NCBI GenBank assembly: GCA_017461605.1
Contig: JAFTXN010000007.1
Span: forward strand, 1 to 64,000
Direction of reading: 5' to 3'
DNA: 64,000 nucleotides
From: Bacteroidaceae bacterium
GTDB taxonomy: Bacteria; Bacteroidota; Bacteroidia; Bacteroidales; Bacteroidaceae
Shown here: positions 33,995-43,138 of the stretch, in pieces
How the letters are laid out: each line of letters begins with the position of its first letter
Position numbering within the stretch: the stretch's first letter is position 1
Translations under genes and position numbers: made by a program
The notes under the pieces: generated by a model
The model's input: only the letters and a program-made list of their open reading frames with translations
Databases searched by the model: none
What the model was told of the DNA's origin: nothing

Positions 33995-36457
33995 ATGAAT
34001 ATATCCTATAATTGGCTGAAAGAGTACGTCGAATTCGACCTCTCAGCGCAGGAAACAGCGGCAGCCCTGACCTCCATCGGTTTGGAAGTAGGCTCCGTGG
34101 AAGAAGTACAGACCATCAAGGGTGGTCTGCAAGGCTTGGTGGTGGGTCACGTACTCACTTGCGAAGCACACCCCAACTCGGATCACATGCACGTGTGCTC
34201 CGTGAACATCGGAACAGACGAACCACAACAAATCGTATGCGGTGCGCCCAATGTGGCGGCCGGACAAAAAGTGATTGTAGCCACACTGGGCACCAAGCTC
34301 TACGATGGCGACGATTGCTTCACCATTAAGCGCAGCAAGTTGCGCGGTGTGGAAAGCCTCGGAATGATTTGTGCAGAGGACGAAATAGGAGTGGGAACCA
34401 GCCACGATGGTATCATCGTTCTGCCCGAGGACACCCCGGTGGGCATGACAGCGGCCGAATACTATAACATCAAGAGCGACTATGTCATCGAGGTAGACAT
34501 CACGCCCAACCGTGCTGATGCATGCTCGCACTATGGTGTGGCTCGCGATCTTTATGCATACTTGGTGCGCAACGGAAAGCCCACCAAGTTGAACCGCCCC
34601 TCTGTGGACGATTTCAAAGTGGAGACTCACGACCTTGATTTCGATGTGGAGGTGATCAACACCGAAGCCTGTCCGCGCTATTGTGCCGTGACGCTCACCG
34701 GATGTGAAGTGAAGGAAAGTCCCGAATGGTTGCAGCAAAAGCTGACTACCATCGGTTTGCGTCCCATCAACAACATTGTCGATATTACAAACTATATCAT
34801 GTTTGCTTTCGGCCAACCCCTGCATTGCTTCGATGCCGATATGATTGCCGGCGGCAAGGTGGTGGTGAAGAGCATGCCCGAGGGAACCCCCTTCGTAACA
34901 CTTGACGGCGAGGAGCACAAGCTCTCCGAACGCGACCTGGCCATTTGCAATGCCGAAGCCCCCATGTGTATTGCCGGCGTGTTTGGCGGCAAGGGGTCAG
35001 GCACTTACGAGACAACCAAGAATGTGCTGCTCGAAAGTGCTTACTTCCATCCCACATGGATCCGAAAGAGTGCGCGTCGTCACGGGCTGAATACCGATGC
35101 CTCCTTCCGCTTTGAGCGTGGCATCGACCCCGATGGACAGATTTATGCTCTCAAGTTGGCTGCTCTCTTGGTCAAAGAATTGGCAGGCGGAACCATCGCC
35201 ATGGAAATCAAGGACGTGGAAAGCCAACTCACCAAGACATTCCCCGTGGAGCTGGAATACGACTATGCTTATCAGCTTATAGGTAAGAATATTGGCGAAG
35301 ACGTGGTGAAAGAAATCGTGACGTCGCTCGAAATGCGCATTGTCGAGGAAACAGCCACCGGACTAAAGCTGGAAGTGCCGGCATACCGTGTGGACGTGCA
35401 GCGTCCCTGCGACGTGGTGGAAGACGTGCTTCGCATCTATGGATATAACAATGTGGAAATTCCCACAGCCGTTAAGTCGAGTCTCACCATCAAGGGCGAT
35501 GTGGACCGCAGCAACAAGCTCGAAAATCTCATCGGCGAGCAGCTTGTGGGCTGCGGCTTCAACGAAATTCTTAACAATTCGCTGACCAAGGAAGCCTACT
35601 ATGCCGAACTGAAGACATACGCTCCCGAACATTTGGTACGCCTCATGAATCCGCTCAGCTCCGATCTCAACGTGATGCGACAGACGTTGCTGTTTGGCGG
35701 ATTGGAGAGCATCGCACACAATGCCAACCGCAAAAATTCCAATCTGCGTCTCTTCGAATATGGCAACTGCTATTACTATCATGCAGAAGCCAAGAATCCC
35801 GAGCGCACACTTGCAGCCTATAGCGAGGACTACCATCTCGGACTTTGGCTCTGCGGCAAGCGTGTGCAGGGATCGTGGGCACACCCCGACGAAGCCGCCA
35901 GCGTTTACGAACTCAAAGCCTACGTGATGAACATCCTCACACGTTTGGGCGTGAAACTCGGTGCTTTCGTTGTTCAGGCCGGCGAGAACGATATCTTCAG
36001 CAAGTCGCTTGCCATAGCCGACCGCAATGGAAAAGTATGCGTAGAGCTTGGACTTGTCAAGAAAGCCCTCACCGCAGGATTTGGCATCGATATGGAAGTG
36101 TTCTACGCCGATATCAACTGGAGCGCACTCATGAAGAAGACGAAGAAGAACACCGTTTCGTTCAGCGAAATCGGCAAGTTCCCGGCAGTGAGCCGCGACC
36201 TCGCCCTCTTGGTGGACCAGTCGGTGGAGTTTGCTGCCATCGAGAAAATTGCGTATGCCTCTGAGAAGAAACTGCTCAAGAAGGTGGAACTCTTCGACGT
36301 CTACGAAGGAAAGAATCTTGAGGCCGGTAAGAAGAGCTATGCCGTGAACTTTGTTCTGCAAGACGACACCAAAACCATGAGCGACAAGCAGACCGATGCC
36401 ATCATGGGAAAAATCATCGCAAACCTTGAGAAGCAACTCGGCGCAAAGCTTCGCTAA
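33995..36457 (+). CDS. pheT: Phenylalanine--tRNA ligase beta subunit
   Basis: Beta subunit of the (alpha-beta)2 enzyme that charges tRNA-Phe. 820 residues, normal length. Seen: start MNISYNWLKEYVEFDL; EMAP-like tRNA-binding domain near 40-150 (GLVVGHVLTCEAHPNSDHMHVCSVN); B3/B4 editing region (RPINNIVDITNYIMF, GQPLHCFDAD); B5 near 400-480; catalytic-like core; C-terminal FDX-ACB domain (GKFPAVSRDLALLVD). Start set at the Met 34 nt after the promoter; a longer in-frame extension crosses the promoter. pheS is not adjacent. Confidence 0.96.
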   Translation: MNISYNWLKEYVEFDLSAQETAAALTSIGLEVGSVEEVQTIKGGLQGLVVGHVLTCEAHPNSDHMHVCSVNIGTDEPQQIVCGAPNVAAGQKVIVATLGTKLYDGDDCFTIKRSKLRGVESLGMICAEDEIGVGTSHDGIIVLPEDTPVGMTAAEYYNIKSDYVIEVDITPNRADACSHYGVARDLYAYLVRNGKPTKLNRPSVDDFKVETHDLDFDVEVINTEACPRYCAVTLTGCEVKESPEWLQQKLTTIGLRPINNIVDITNYIMFAFGQPLHCFDADMIAGGKVVVKSMPEGTPFVTLDGEEHKLSERDLAICNAEAPMCIAGVFGGKGSGTYETTKNVLLESAYFHPTWIRKSARRHGLNTDASFRFERGIDPDGQIYALKLAALLVKELAGGTIAMEIKDVESQLTKTFPVELEYDYAYQLIGKNIGEDVVKEIVTSLEMRIVEETATGLKLEVPAYRVDVQRPCDVVEDVLRIYGYNNVEIPTAVKSSLTIKGDVDRSNKLENLIGEQLVGCGFNEILNNSLTKEAYYAELKTYAPEHLVRLMNPLSSDLNVMRQTLLFGGLESIAHNANRKNSNLRLFEYGNCYYYHAEAKNPERTLAAYSEDYHLGLWLCGKRVQGSWAHPDEAASVYELKAYVMNILTRLGVKLGAFVVQAGENDIFSKSLAIADRNGKVCVELGLVKKALTAGFGIDMEVFYADINWSALMKKTKKNTVSFSEIGKFPAVSRDLALLVDQSVEFAAIEKIAYASEKKLLKKVELFDVYEGKNLEAGKKSYAVNFVLQDDTKTMSDKQTDAIMGKIIANLEKQLGAKLR

Positions 36458-36501
36458 TTATCAGAAAACAATTATCAATAAACTACAAACACATACATCC
36501 C

Positions 36502-37239
36502 ATGGGAAGAGCTTTTGAATATCGCAAAGCAGCCAAGATGAAACGTTGGGGGCACATGGCTCGCACGTTCACCAAAATCGGAAAACAAATTGCCGTAGCC
36601 GTGAAGGCCGGCGGTCCTGAGCCCGACATGAACCCCGCACTCCGCGCTATTATAGCTACGGCTAAGCGTGAGAACATGCCCAAGGACAATATCGATCGTG
36701 CTATCAAGAACGCGATGGGTAAGGACCAGAGCGACTACAAGACCATGACATACGAAGGCTACGGCCCTCACGGAATTGCCATCTTCGTAGACACACTGAC
36801 CGATAACCCCACCCGTACCGTAGGCGACGTGCGTTCCGTTTTCAATAAGTTCAACGGAAACTTGGGTACAATGGGTTCGCTCGCTTTCCTGTTTGATCAC
36901 AAGTGCGTGTTCTCCTTTAAGAAGAAAGACGGACTTGATATGGACGAACTCATCCTCGAACTGATCGATTACGGAGTGGAAGACGAATATGATGAGGACG
37001 AGGAAGAAGGCAGCATCACCATCTATGGAGATCCCAAGAGCTTCGGACAAATTCAGAAACACTTGGAAGAAAATGGCTTCGAGGTAGTGGGAGCAGAGTT
37101 TACCTATATTCCCAACGACACGAAGGAAGTAACCGAAGAGCAGCGTGAGGCTATCGATAAGATGGTTGAGAAGCTGGAAGATTTCGACGACGTCCAGACG
37201 GTTTATACCAACATGAAGCCGGCTGAAAGTGCCGAGTAA
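36502..37239 (+). CDS. YebC/PmpR-family protein
   Basis: 245 residues, family length. Seen: start MGRAFEYRKAAKMKRWGHMARTF, the DMNPALRAIIATAKRENMPKDNIDRAI helical motif, YEGYGPHGIAIFVDTLTDNPTRT, and an acidic EDEYDEDEEEG loop. The family covers transcription regulators and TACO1-like factors that help ribosomes through proline runs; which role applies is not visible. The gap to pheT is about 44 nt, and a terminator follows. Confidence 0.93.
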   Translation: MGRAFEYRKAAKMKRWGHMARTFTKIGKQIAVAVKAGGPEPDMNPALRAIIATAKRENMPKDNIDRAIKNAMGKDQSDYKTMTYEGYGPHGIAIFVDTLTDNPTRTVGDVRSVFNKFNGNLGTMGSLAFLFDHKCVFSFKKKDGLDMDELILELIDYGVEDEYDEDEEEGSITIYGDPKSFGQIQKHLEENGFEVVGAEFTYIPNDTKEVTEEQREAIDKMVEKLEDFDDVQTVYTNMKPAESAE

Positions 37240-37266
37240 GTGTGGCGAAATCTTTTATAAAAATAT

Positions 37267-37298
37267 GAAAGCCCGCCGCAAACGGTGGGCTTTCTTTT
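37267..37298 (+). terminator. Terminator after yebC
   Basis: GAAAGCCCGCCG (37267-37278) pairs with CGGTGGGCTTTC (37283-37294) with one G-T, followed by TTTT. Confidence 0.8.
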
Positions 37299-37321
37299 GC
37301 TCTAAATCAAGAAATAAACTG

Positions 37322-37585
37322 ATGGAAACGAGAATCGTATTTATGCCTCAAGGCGTGTGCAGCCGTTGCATCGAGGTGTGCGGTGAGAATGGTGTGTTGA
37401 CACATGTCAACTTCGTAGGAGGCTGTCATGGCAATCTGCAGGGCATTGCCCGTTTGGTGGAAGGCATGCGCTACGAGGATGTGGTGCATCGGTTGCAAGG
37501 CATCGAGTGTGGCAACAAGTCGACATCCTGTCCGGACCAGTTGGCACGCGCCGTGCAAGAACTTATTCGCAAGGAGAATCCGTGA
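37322..37585 (+). CDS. TSCPD-domain small protein
   Basis: 87 residues. Seen: CSRCIEVCGENGVLTHVNFVGGCHGNLQGIARLVEGM and the family-defining TSCPDQLARA. Such short proteins match the TIGR03905 group; the domain also ends class II ribonucleotide reductases and probably binds metal or nucleotide through its Cys residues. Function unknown. Start taken at METRIVF, just after the yebC terminator. Confidence 0.8.
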   Translation: METRIVFMPQGVCSRCIEVCGENGVLTHVNFVGGCHGNLQGIARLVEGMRYEDVVHRLQGIECGNKSTSCPDQLARAVQELIRKENP

Positions 37586-37595
37586 GGGTGCTCTG

Positions 37596-37997
37596 TCAGC
37601 GTCGGTAGTCCTCTTGGGTAAACTTCTCCTGCAATACCAGCTTTCCGGTGGTGGCAGAGTGGTAAGTGTAGACAAAGTTGAGTCCTTCTTCCTTGCACTT
37701 CTTCAGTGTGATGGAGTTGATGAGCGAGCGTAGCAACTCGGTGCGGAACTGTCCGCGTACTTCTTGCATTTTTGCAAGAGCTTCCGGTGTGTCAAGCTCG
37801 TCGTGTAACGTGTACCAATAGTGGTAAGTGCGTGTGTCGATGTCGTAAGTTGTGCTGTCGAGGATGATTCCTTCGTCTATTTGTTGCGGACAATGTTTCT
37901 GTGTGTGCTCTTTTGCCTCTCGCAGACAGCGCTCGTCGAAGTTTTCGTAGCAGCCAACCAACAGCAGGCAGGCACCTATCAGTAGTAAATGCTTCAT
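37596..37997 (-). CDS. Small lipoprotein, function unknown
   Basis: 133 residues. Seen: signal MKHLLLIGACLLLVGC with a good lipobox; mature part with LDSTTYDIDTRTYHYWYTLHDELD and LRSLINSITLKKCKEEGLNFVYTYHS, a pattern of small Bacteroidetes lipoproteins of unknown role. Convergent with the TSCPD gene and divergent from the C-GCAxxG gene. Confidence 0.7.
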   Translation of the reverse strand: MKHLLLIGACLLLVGCYENFDERCLREAKEHTQKHCPQQIDEGIILDSTTYDIDTRTYHYWYTLHDELDTPEALAKMQEVRGQFRTELLRSLINSITLKKCKEEGLNFVYTYHSATTGKLVLQEKFTQEDYRR

Positions 37998-38086
37998 GTG
38001 AATGTTTCTTGTTGCGGTTCAAAACAATTGGGATGCGCCGCGAAGATAAGAAGAAAAGTGTAAGAAATCCATTATTATATTTATAT

Positions 38087-38548
38087 ATGTACGAAGACAG
38101 AGTGAAAAGAGCCGTCGAGCTATTCAAGAGTGGATATAATTGCTCACAATCTGTGGTGGCGGCATTTGCAGATTTGTATGACATTGATGAAACCACGGCG
38201 TTGCGACTCTCGGCATCGTTTGGTGGAGGTATAGGTCGCATGCGTCAGACGTGTGGGGCAGCTTGCGGCATGTTCCTCTTGGCCGGTTTGGAGACCGGTT
38301 CGGCCGATGCAGCCGATCGAGAAGGAAAAGCACGTAACTATGCCGTCGTCCAGCAGTTGGCAGCTCGCTTCAAGGAAGCCAATGGTTCGCTTGTGTGTTC
38401 CGAACTCCTCGGGTTACCGGGTAGCACACCTGTAGTCTGCACTCCCGAAGCGCGTACTGCGGAGTATTATAAAAAGCGTCCGTGTGCGATGATGGTGGAA
38501 ACGGCTGCTCGCATCTTTGCAGACTATTTGCAAGAAAACGGCAAGTAA
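38087..38548 (+). CDS. C-GCAxxG-C-C family redox protein
   Basis: 153 residues. Seen: NCSQSVVAAF, GGGIGRMRQTCGAACGMFLLAG (GCAxxG-like CGAACG), VCSELLG, and CAMMVETAARI. The spaced Cys set names the family, suspected to bind metal or act in redox chemistry; some are annotated as redox-active membrane-associated proteins. Start set at MYEDRVKRA; an in-frame extension to 37901 would overlap the divergent lipoprotein. Confidence 0.82.
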   Translation: MYEDRVKRAVELFKSGYNCSQSVVAAFADLYDIDETTALRLSASFGGGIGRMRQTCGAACGMFLLAGLETGSADAADREGKARNYAVVQQLAARFKEANGSLVCSELLGLPGSTPVVCTPEARTAEYYKKRPCAMMVETAARIFADYLQENGK

Positions 38549-38559
38549 CCCCATTTATG

Positions 38560-38604
38560 CAAAAGCCGCCCGGAGGAATGTTGTGTTCCTTCGGGCGGCT
38601 TTTG
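38560..38604. terminator. Hairpin terminator between C-GCAxxG gene and anSME
   Basis: CAAAAGCCGCCCG (38560-38572) pairs with CGGGCGGCTTTTG (38592-38604). Lies between convergent genes and can work both ways. Confidence 0.78.
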
Positions 38605-38640
38605 TGTGCTTGGGCGTAAAGTGGAATGCCTGCATGGCTG

Positions 38641-39876
38641 TTATCTGTAGTGTGGCTTTCCGTCCTTAATCCATTGCATGATTTCTGCCGGCGCTCTGTG
38701 GTTCTGAAGTTGGTGTTTCATGAAGTCCATATAGGGTGCCACATGTTCGAAATACATTTTGTATCCTTCGCATAAGTAGTTGTGCCCACGTTCACCGTGA
38801 ATGGATTCGGCAAAGCGCAGACGCGGGCATTCGCCATGACAGGCTGATAGATATTCGCACTCACGACATTGACGCGTGAGCAATGCCCGTTTGTTTTCGC
38901 CGAATTGCAGCATCGTGGGATTGTACATCATTTCGGTCAAGGTCTTCTCCTTGATATTTCCCAACTTGAACTCAGGAAATACAAAATGGTCACAGGCATA
39001 CACGTCGCCATTGAACTCGATGACACCGGCGTGTCCGCATGTTTCGCCCATGCTGCACACACCCGGTGCCACGCCCATCCATCCTGCCAATGTGCTGTCA
39101 AAAATCTGAATAAAGTATTCGCCTACGTCCTCCTGCACCCACAGATCGAAGAGCCGGCACAGGAAGTTGCCCCATTGCTGCGGACTGACGCTGAAGTCGG
39201 CCACTTCAGCTACAGCCCCTTCGATGGGCGAAGCCAGCGTGCGACCGTCGGGATGGCGGTAGAGACGTTCCACCACCGGTGTGAACTGTATGAAGTGGCA
39301 GTTCAAGTCTTTGAAAAACTGATAGAACTCTTCGGGATGCTCAGCATTGAGCGCATTGACCACCGCCAGGGCGTTCCATTCCACACCGTGCTTTTCCAAT
39401 GTGCGTATTCCCTGCATCACGCCGTGCCATGAGGGGCGCCCGTTGCGTGTTCGCCGGTAGGCATCGTGAAACTCCTTGGGTCCATCAATCGATACTCCTA
39501 CCAAGAAGTTGTTCTCCTTGAAGAAACGTGCCCACTCATCTGTGATAAGTGTTCCGTTGGTTTGGATGGCATTGTCAATGCGTCGGCCACCGGCATAGCG
39601 GCGTTGCAATTCGAGCGCACGCTTGTAGAAAGCGACGGGGCGCATCAGCGTTTCTCCTCCGTGCCACGTGAAAAGCACTTCGGGGGTGGTCTGCATTTCG
39701 ATGTACTGGCGTGTGAATTCCTCAAGCAGCTCGTCGCTCATCACATGGCGTGGGTTGTTGGGGTAGAGGTGTGCCTTCTCCGTGTAGTAGCAATATCGGC
39801 ACGCCAGGTTGCAGAGCGAGCCGGCGGGCTTGGCCATTACGTAGGTGGGACGGGCAAAGGGGTGAATGTTACTCAT
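38641..39876 (-). CDS. Anaerobic sulfatase maturase (radical SAM/SPASM)
   Basis: Oxidises a Cys or Ser of sulfatases to formylglycine without oxygen. 411 residues. Seen: Cys22-xxx-Cys26-xx-Cys29 in CNLACRYCYYTEK; TWHGGETLMRP; GVSIDGPKEFHDAYRR; SPASM Cys set CSMGETCGHAGVIEFNGDVYACDHFV and CRECEYLSACHGECPRLR. These are the anSME features. No sulfatase gene is in the window, so its clients are elsewhere. Confidence 0.9.
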   Translation of the reverse strand: MSNIHPFARPTYVMAKPAGSLCNLACRYCYYTEKAHLYPNNPRHVMSDELLEEFTRQYIEMQTTPEVLFTWHGGETLMRPVAFYKRALELQRRYAGGRRIDNAIQTNGTLITDEWARFFKENNFLVGVSIDGPKEFHDAYRRTRNGRPSWHGVMQGIRTLEKHGVEWNALAVVNALNAEHPEEFYQFFKDLNCHFIQFTPVVERLYRHPDGRTLASPIEGAVAEVADFSVSPQQWGNFLCRLFDLWVQEDVGEYFIQIFDSTLAGWMGVAPGVCSMGETCGHAGVIEFNGDVYACDHFVFPEFKLGNIKEKTLTEMMYNPTMLQFGENKRALLTRQCRECEYLSACHGECPRLRFAESIHGERGHNYLCEGYKMYFEHVAPYMDFMKHQLQNHRAPAEIMQWIKDGKPHYR

Positions 39877-39967
39877 GAAAAGATTTTTTCGCGTATGCGT
39901 TGCAAAGATTAGAGCCGACCGAGGGCTCTGTCCGGGTGGGGTGGGAGAGTGTTGACTTCTGTAAAAG

Positions 39968-40017
39968 CAAAAACCGGAAACAGGTTGCGCAATTTGAGCA
40001 GGCTGTTTCCGGTTTTG
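39968..40017. terminator. Terminator downstream of nagB
   Basis: CAAAAACCGGAAACAG (39968-39983) pairs with CTGTTTCCGGTTTTG (40003-40017). On the minus strand the stem follows the nagB stop by about 60 nt. Confidence 0.72.
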
Positions 40018-40079
40018 TTCAAGCCTTCACGATGCCGTGCCTTCTGAGTGCAGAAGTTGGGTAGTGAAGCGGTGTTTTC

Positions 40080-40871
40080 TTAGAGTTGGTCCTTCTCGAT
40101 GTCCTTGAAGTACTTGTAAGTTCCCAACTTGATTTCCTCACATGCAGCCTCGTCGCAGACGATGATGCCGTGCTGGTGCATCTGCAATACAGAGATGGTC
40201 CACATCTGAGTAACGGGGCCTTCGACAGCAGCCTGCAGAGCGCGAGCCTTGTTGTGACCGTTGCAGAGGATGAGCACTTCCTTGGCAGACATCACAGTGC
40301 CAACACCAACGGTGAGCGCAGTAGCGGGAACATTCTCGGGCTTACCTCCGAAGAAGCGAGAGTTGGCCACGCGTGTGTCAGTGGTAAGTGTCTTCTGACG
40401 TGTGCGGCTGGTGAGTGAGCTTCCGGGTTCGTTGAATGCAATGTGTCCGTCAGGACCGATACCACCGAGGAAGAGGTCGATGCCACCGGCTTCTTCGATC
40501 ATCTTTTCGTAGTTGGCACATTCGGCTTCCAAGTCCTCGGCATTGCCGTTGAGGATGTGGATGTTCTCCTTCGGGCAGTCGATGTGATTGAACAGGTTTT
40601 CAGCCATGAAAGAGTGGTAGCTCTCGGGGTGAGACTCGGGCAGACCTACGTATTCGTCCATGTTGAAAGTGAGCACGTGCTTGAACGAAACGCGACCTTC
40701 CTTGTGAGCTTTCACCAAAGCCTTGTACATTCCCATGGGTGAAGAGCCTGTGGGCAATCCCAGTACGAACGGTTTTTCTGCTGTGGGGTTAGCAGCATTA
40801 ATCTTGTTTACCACATAGTCGGCTGCCCATTGCGACAATTTTTCATAGTCGGGCTGAATGATAACTCTCAT
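40080..40871 (-). CDS. nagB: Glucosamine-6-phosphate deaminase
   Basis: Converts glucosamine-6-phosphate to fructose-6-phosphate and ammonia. 263 residues, standard for NagB. Seen: [67 protein letters not shown] with the catalytic Asp and His, and [18 protein letters not shown]. Allows use of host or wall amino sugars. Has its own promoter. Confidence 0.95.
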   Translation of the reverse strand: MRVIIQPDYEKLSQWAADYVVNKINAANPTAEKPFVLGLPTGSSPMGMYKALVKAHKEGRVSFKHVLTFNMDEYVGLPESHPESYHSFMAENLFNHIDCPKENIHILNGNAEDLEAECANYEKMIEEAGGIDLFLGGIGPDGHIAFNEPGSSLTSRTRQKTLTTDTRVANSRFFGGKPENVPATALTVGVGTVMSAKEVLILCNGHNKARALQAAVEGPVTQMWTISVLQMHQHGIIVCDEAACEEIKLGTYKYFKDIEKDQL

Positions 40872-40908
40872 TGTTTGTTTGATTTGATGGTTAGTAGAAA
40901 TTTATTTG

Positions 40909-40938
40909 CAAAGTTAATGAATTTTTGTATTACCACAA
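40909..40938 (-). promoter_or_regulatory. nagB promoter
   Basis: Minus strand TTG (40936-40938), 19 nt, TAACTTTG (40909-40916), about 38 nt before the start. Confidence 0.65.
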
Positions 40939-41071
40939 CCAAAACCCTATAATATATTTATAATGTATGGGTCGCATCGTGTTTTTGTGAGAATACGCTA
41001 GTTCGCATCCTGCAGGGTGGGGATGCATTATCGGAATCGGGTAGATAGTCTGCTCAATGCTTTTCTCGATT

Positions 41072-41135
41072 TTCTACACGCCTTGTAGAAAATTCTGCAA
41101 GCACTGCAGAATTTTCAGAACGCCTTGTAGATTTT
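41072..41135. repeat. Dispersed hairpin repeat (TTCTGCA type), copy 3
   Basis: GAAAATTCTGCA-agcac-TGCAGAATTTTC, identical stem and loop to the copy at 30778-30806, flanked by CTACACGCCTTGTAG and CGCCTTGTAG. Confidence 0.85.
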
Positions 41136-41345
41136 TGCACTCAAATGATTGATTTCTCTGTCAAGAATGAAGATATAGTTGCAGTATATGTGTGAATGTG
41201 TAAGTGATATGCGTCTCTTCGTGGAATGATAGCTGCAAGATGTGCTGTTCTTGATAGATTACCTCTGATGGAGCAGAAGCGTTAAAAATACTTTTTGAAG
41301 TAAAATAAATGGTGTTTTTGCAATTATAGACAGTATATTTTTTTA
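41136..41345. other. Intergenic stretch, no gene seen
   Basis: Between the hairpin repeat and the LRR gene promoter. No coding frame or fold recognised. Confidence 0.4.
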
Positions 41346-41353
41346 TACCTTTG
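41346..41353 (+). promoter_or_regulatory. -7 element of the LRR/M60 gene pair
   Basis: TACCTTTG fits TAnnTTTG; TTTG at 41317-41320 is 25 nt upstream, longer than usual. The leader before the start codon is about 190 nt, long enough to hold a control element, though I see no known riboswitch. Confidence 0.5.
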
Positions 41354-41549
41354 CGAAGTTAAGTGTATTGTGGTGTGAAGAAAAGCTTTCTTCGATGCCG
41401 CAGAAATGTAGTTGCAACCTTGTTGCGATTGTGAGTATCATGAGTGCAAATTGCTGCAACGATGATATGAAAATCGAAAAAGAATGAGGACGAAACTGCA
41501 TGTCACTTGGCAGAAATAAGAAACAAATAAACATTTTAATAATCTAACT

Positions 41550-43058
41550 ATGAAGAAAAACAAGACTTTTGTTGCAGCAGTGCTGGCAGGGTGCGCGTTG
41601 ATGTTCTCTGCGCCGGCGTTTGCCCAGACACAAACAGTTTCGATGCAGACCTCTAAGGAGGTTGGATCGGAGGTTACCTTGTTATTGAACAAGACCACCG
41701 GTATTTCTGTTGACTGGGGAGATGGAACATTTGTTCCGGTTAATGTAGGCTCTGAACCCATTGTTCAGGTTGCCGGAGAAGTAAAGGGTGCCACAATCAA
41801 GGTGCAGGGTGACCGCTACTTTACGATGTTGGGATGTGCAGGCAACGGACTCGTTTCGATCGATGCCACTGATGCACCTTTCCTCCAATCACTCTATTGT
41901 CAGAACAACGAGTTGACAACGCTCAACATCACCGGACTGACAGAACTTACGGACTTGAACTGTGCTAATAACCAGTTGACTTTGTTGCCCTTGGATGAGG
42001 TGGCTTACCCCAACCTCCAGAATATCGACGTGAGCAACAACCAACTTTCAGGACGCTTTGCCGTTCGTTCGGAAAGCATGCGTTATCTGAACATCAACAA
42101 CAACGAGTATAACAAGCTGTATGTTCAGAACAACAGCAACTTGCTGGTGTTGCAGTTTGCATCCAATGTTGTTTCCGGTACATTCAGTCCTTCGGGCTAT
42201 CTGCCGAGTGTGGAAACAATGATTTGCAATGACAATCAACTTAGTAAGATTTCCGTTAGTGCTTCAGTGGGTATGCCCAATCTGAAAACCATTATTTGTG
42301 ATAACAACAGCCTTGCTGCGCTCGACTTGTCCTTAAGCCAAGATGTAGAGTACATTTCGTGTGCCAACAATGCGCTGACAGAGGTTTCACTGCACGCCAA
42401 AGCAACTCCTGCGTCCTATGTCTGTGGAGGCAATGCACTCACGTTTGCTTCCTTACCCACCAGAAAGCCCGCTCATTTCGTTGGCATGCCTCAGGCAAAG
42501 GTTGACATCACTTCTTTGTTGCAGAAAGCCGATCTCGGTTACTATTATGTGACAATCAGCCCCGACTATTCTTCTCGCAATGATTATGCAGTAGACCTCT
42601 CACCTTATCGCGTAGATGGTGGCGGTATGGCAATCGTAACGCAAACTCCCGTGATTGTGGATGCAGATGGTAACGAAACGAATATGGCTAAGGGTACGTC
42701 TGCCTCAACAAAGGACTACACCGTAACCAATGGCGTGTTCACCTTCTATAAGCCTTATGAGCATGCATACGTGAAGCTCACCCACCGCAGCTATCCCGAC
42801 ATGGTACTCGAGACCACACACTTCTCGGTGCGCGACCTCAGTCCCGAAGGTATAGATGGCGTTGTTGAGGATGGCAACCTGGCTGTAACTGTGGTAGGTG
42901 GCGCATTGGTCTTCAACAGCAGTGCTAATCAGGCTGTCAACGTATATGCTGCAGATGGCAAGAACGTGTGGAGTGCAACCCTTGCAGCCGGCGAAACAAC
43001 AACAGTCAGCTTGCCGAAGGGCGTATATATCGTGAATGGAAAGAAAGTGATAATCTGA
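41550..43058 (+). CDS. Exported leucine-rich-repeat protein with type IX sorting domain
   Basis: 502 residues. Seen: signal peptide (FVAAVLAGCALMFSAPAFAQ); an array of LRRs of the Bacteroidetes kind (LYCQNNELTTLNITGLTELTDLNCANNQLTLL... IICDNNSLAALDLSLS), about residues 100-290; an Ig-like middle; and a C-terminal sorting domain (VNVYAADGKNVWSATLAAGETTTVSLPKGVYIVNGKKV). So it is surface-bound or released by type IX secretion and likely binds protein or glycan. The M60 protease gene follows 80 nt later with no terminator between, so they are likely co-expressed. Confidence 0.82.
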   Translation: MKKNKTFVAAVLAGCALMFSAPAFAQTQTVSMQTSKEVGSEVTLLLNKTTGISVDWGDGTFVPVNVGSEPIVQVAGEVKGATIKVQGDRYFTMLGCAGNGLVSIDATDAPFLQSLYCQNNELTTLNITGLTELTDLNCANNQLTLLPLDEVAYPNLQNIDVSNNQLSGRFAVRSESMRYLNINNNEYNKLYVQNNSNLLVLQFASNVVSGTFSPSGYLPSVETMICNDNQLSKISVSASVGMPNLKTIICDNNSLAALDLSLSQDVEYISCANNALTEVSLHAKATPASYVCGGNALTFASLPTRKPAHFVGMPQAKVDITSLLQKADLGYYYVTISPDYSSRNDYAVDLSPYRVDGGGMAIVTQTPVIVDADGNETNMAKGTSASTKDYTVTNGVFTFYKPYEHAYVKLTHRSYPDMVLETTHFSVRDLSPEGIDGVVEDGNLAVTVVGGALVFNSSANQAVNVYAADGKNVWSATLAAGETTTVSLPKGVYIVNGKKVII

Positions 43059-43138
43059 TAAACATTCGGAAAGAAACAGCATCATCATGCAAAGGATGCA
43101 AGTTTTTGACCCTTGTATATAATATAAAACGAATTACA

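Noticed and set aside
38641-39876. anSME and the FGE-like gene as one sulfatase-maturation set
   Set aside because: They are 22 kb apart, no sulfatase is present and the FGE-like protein lacks an active-site Cys.
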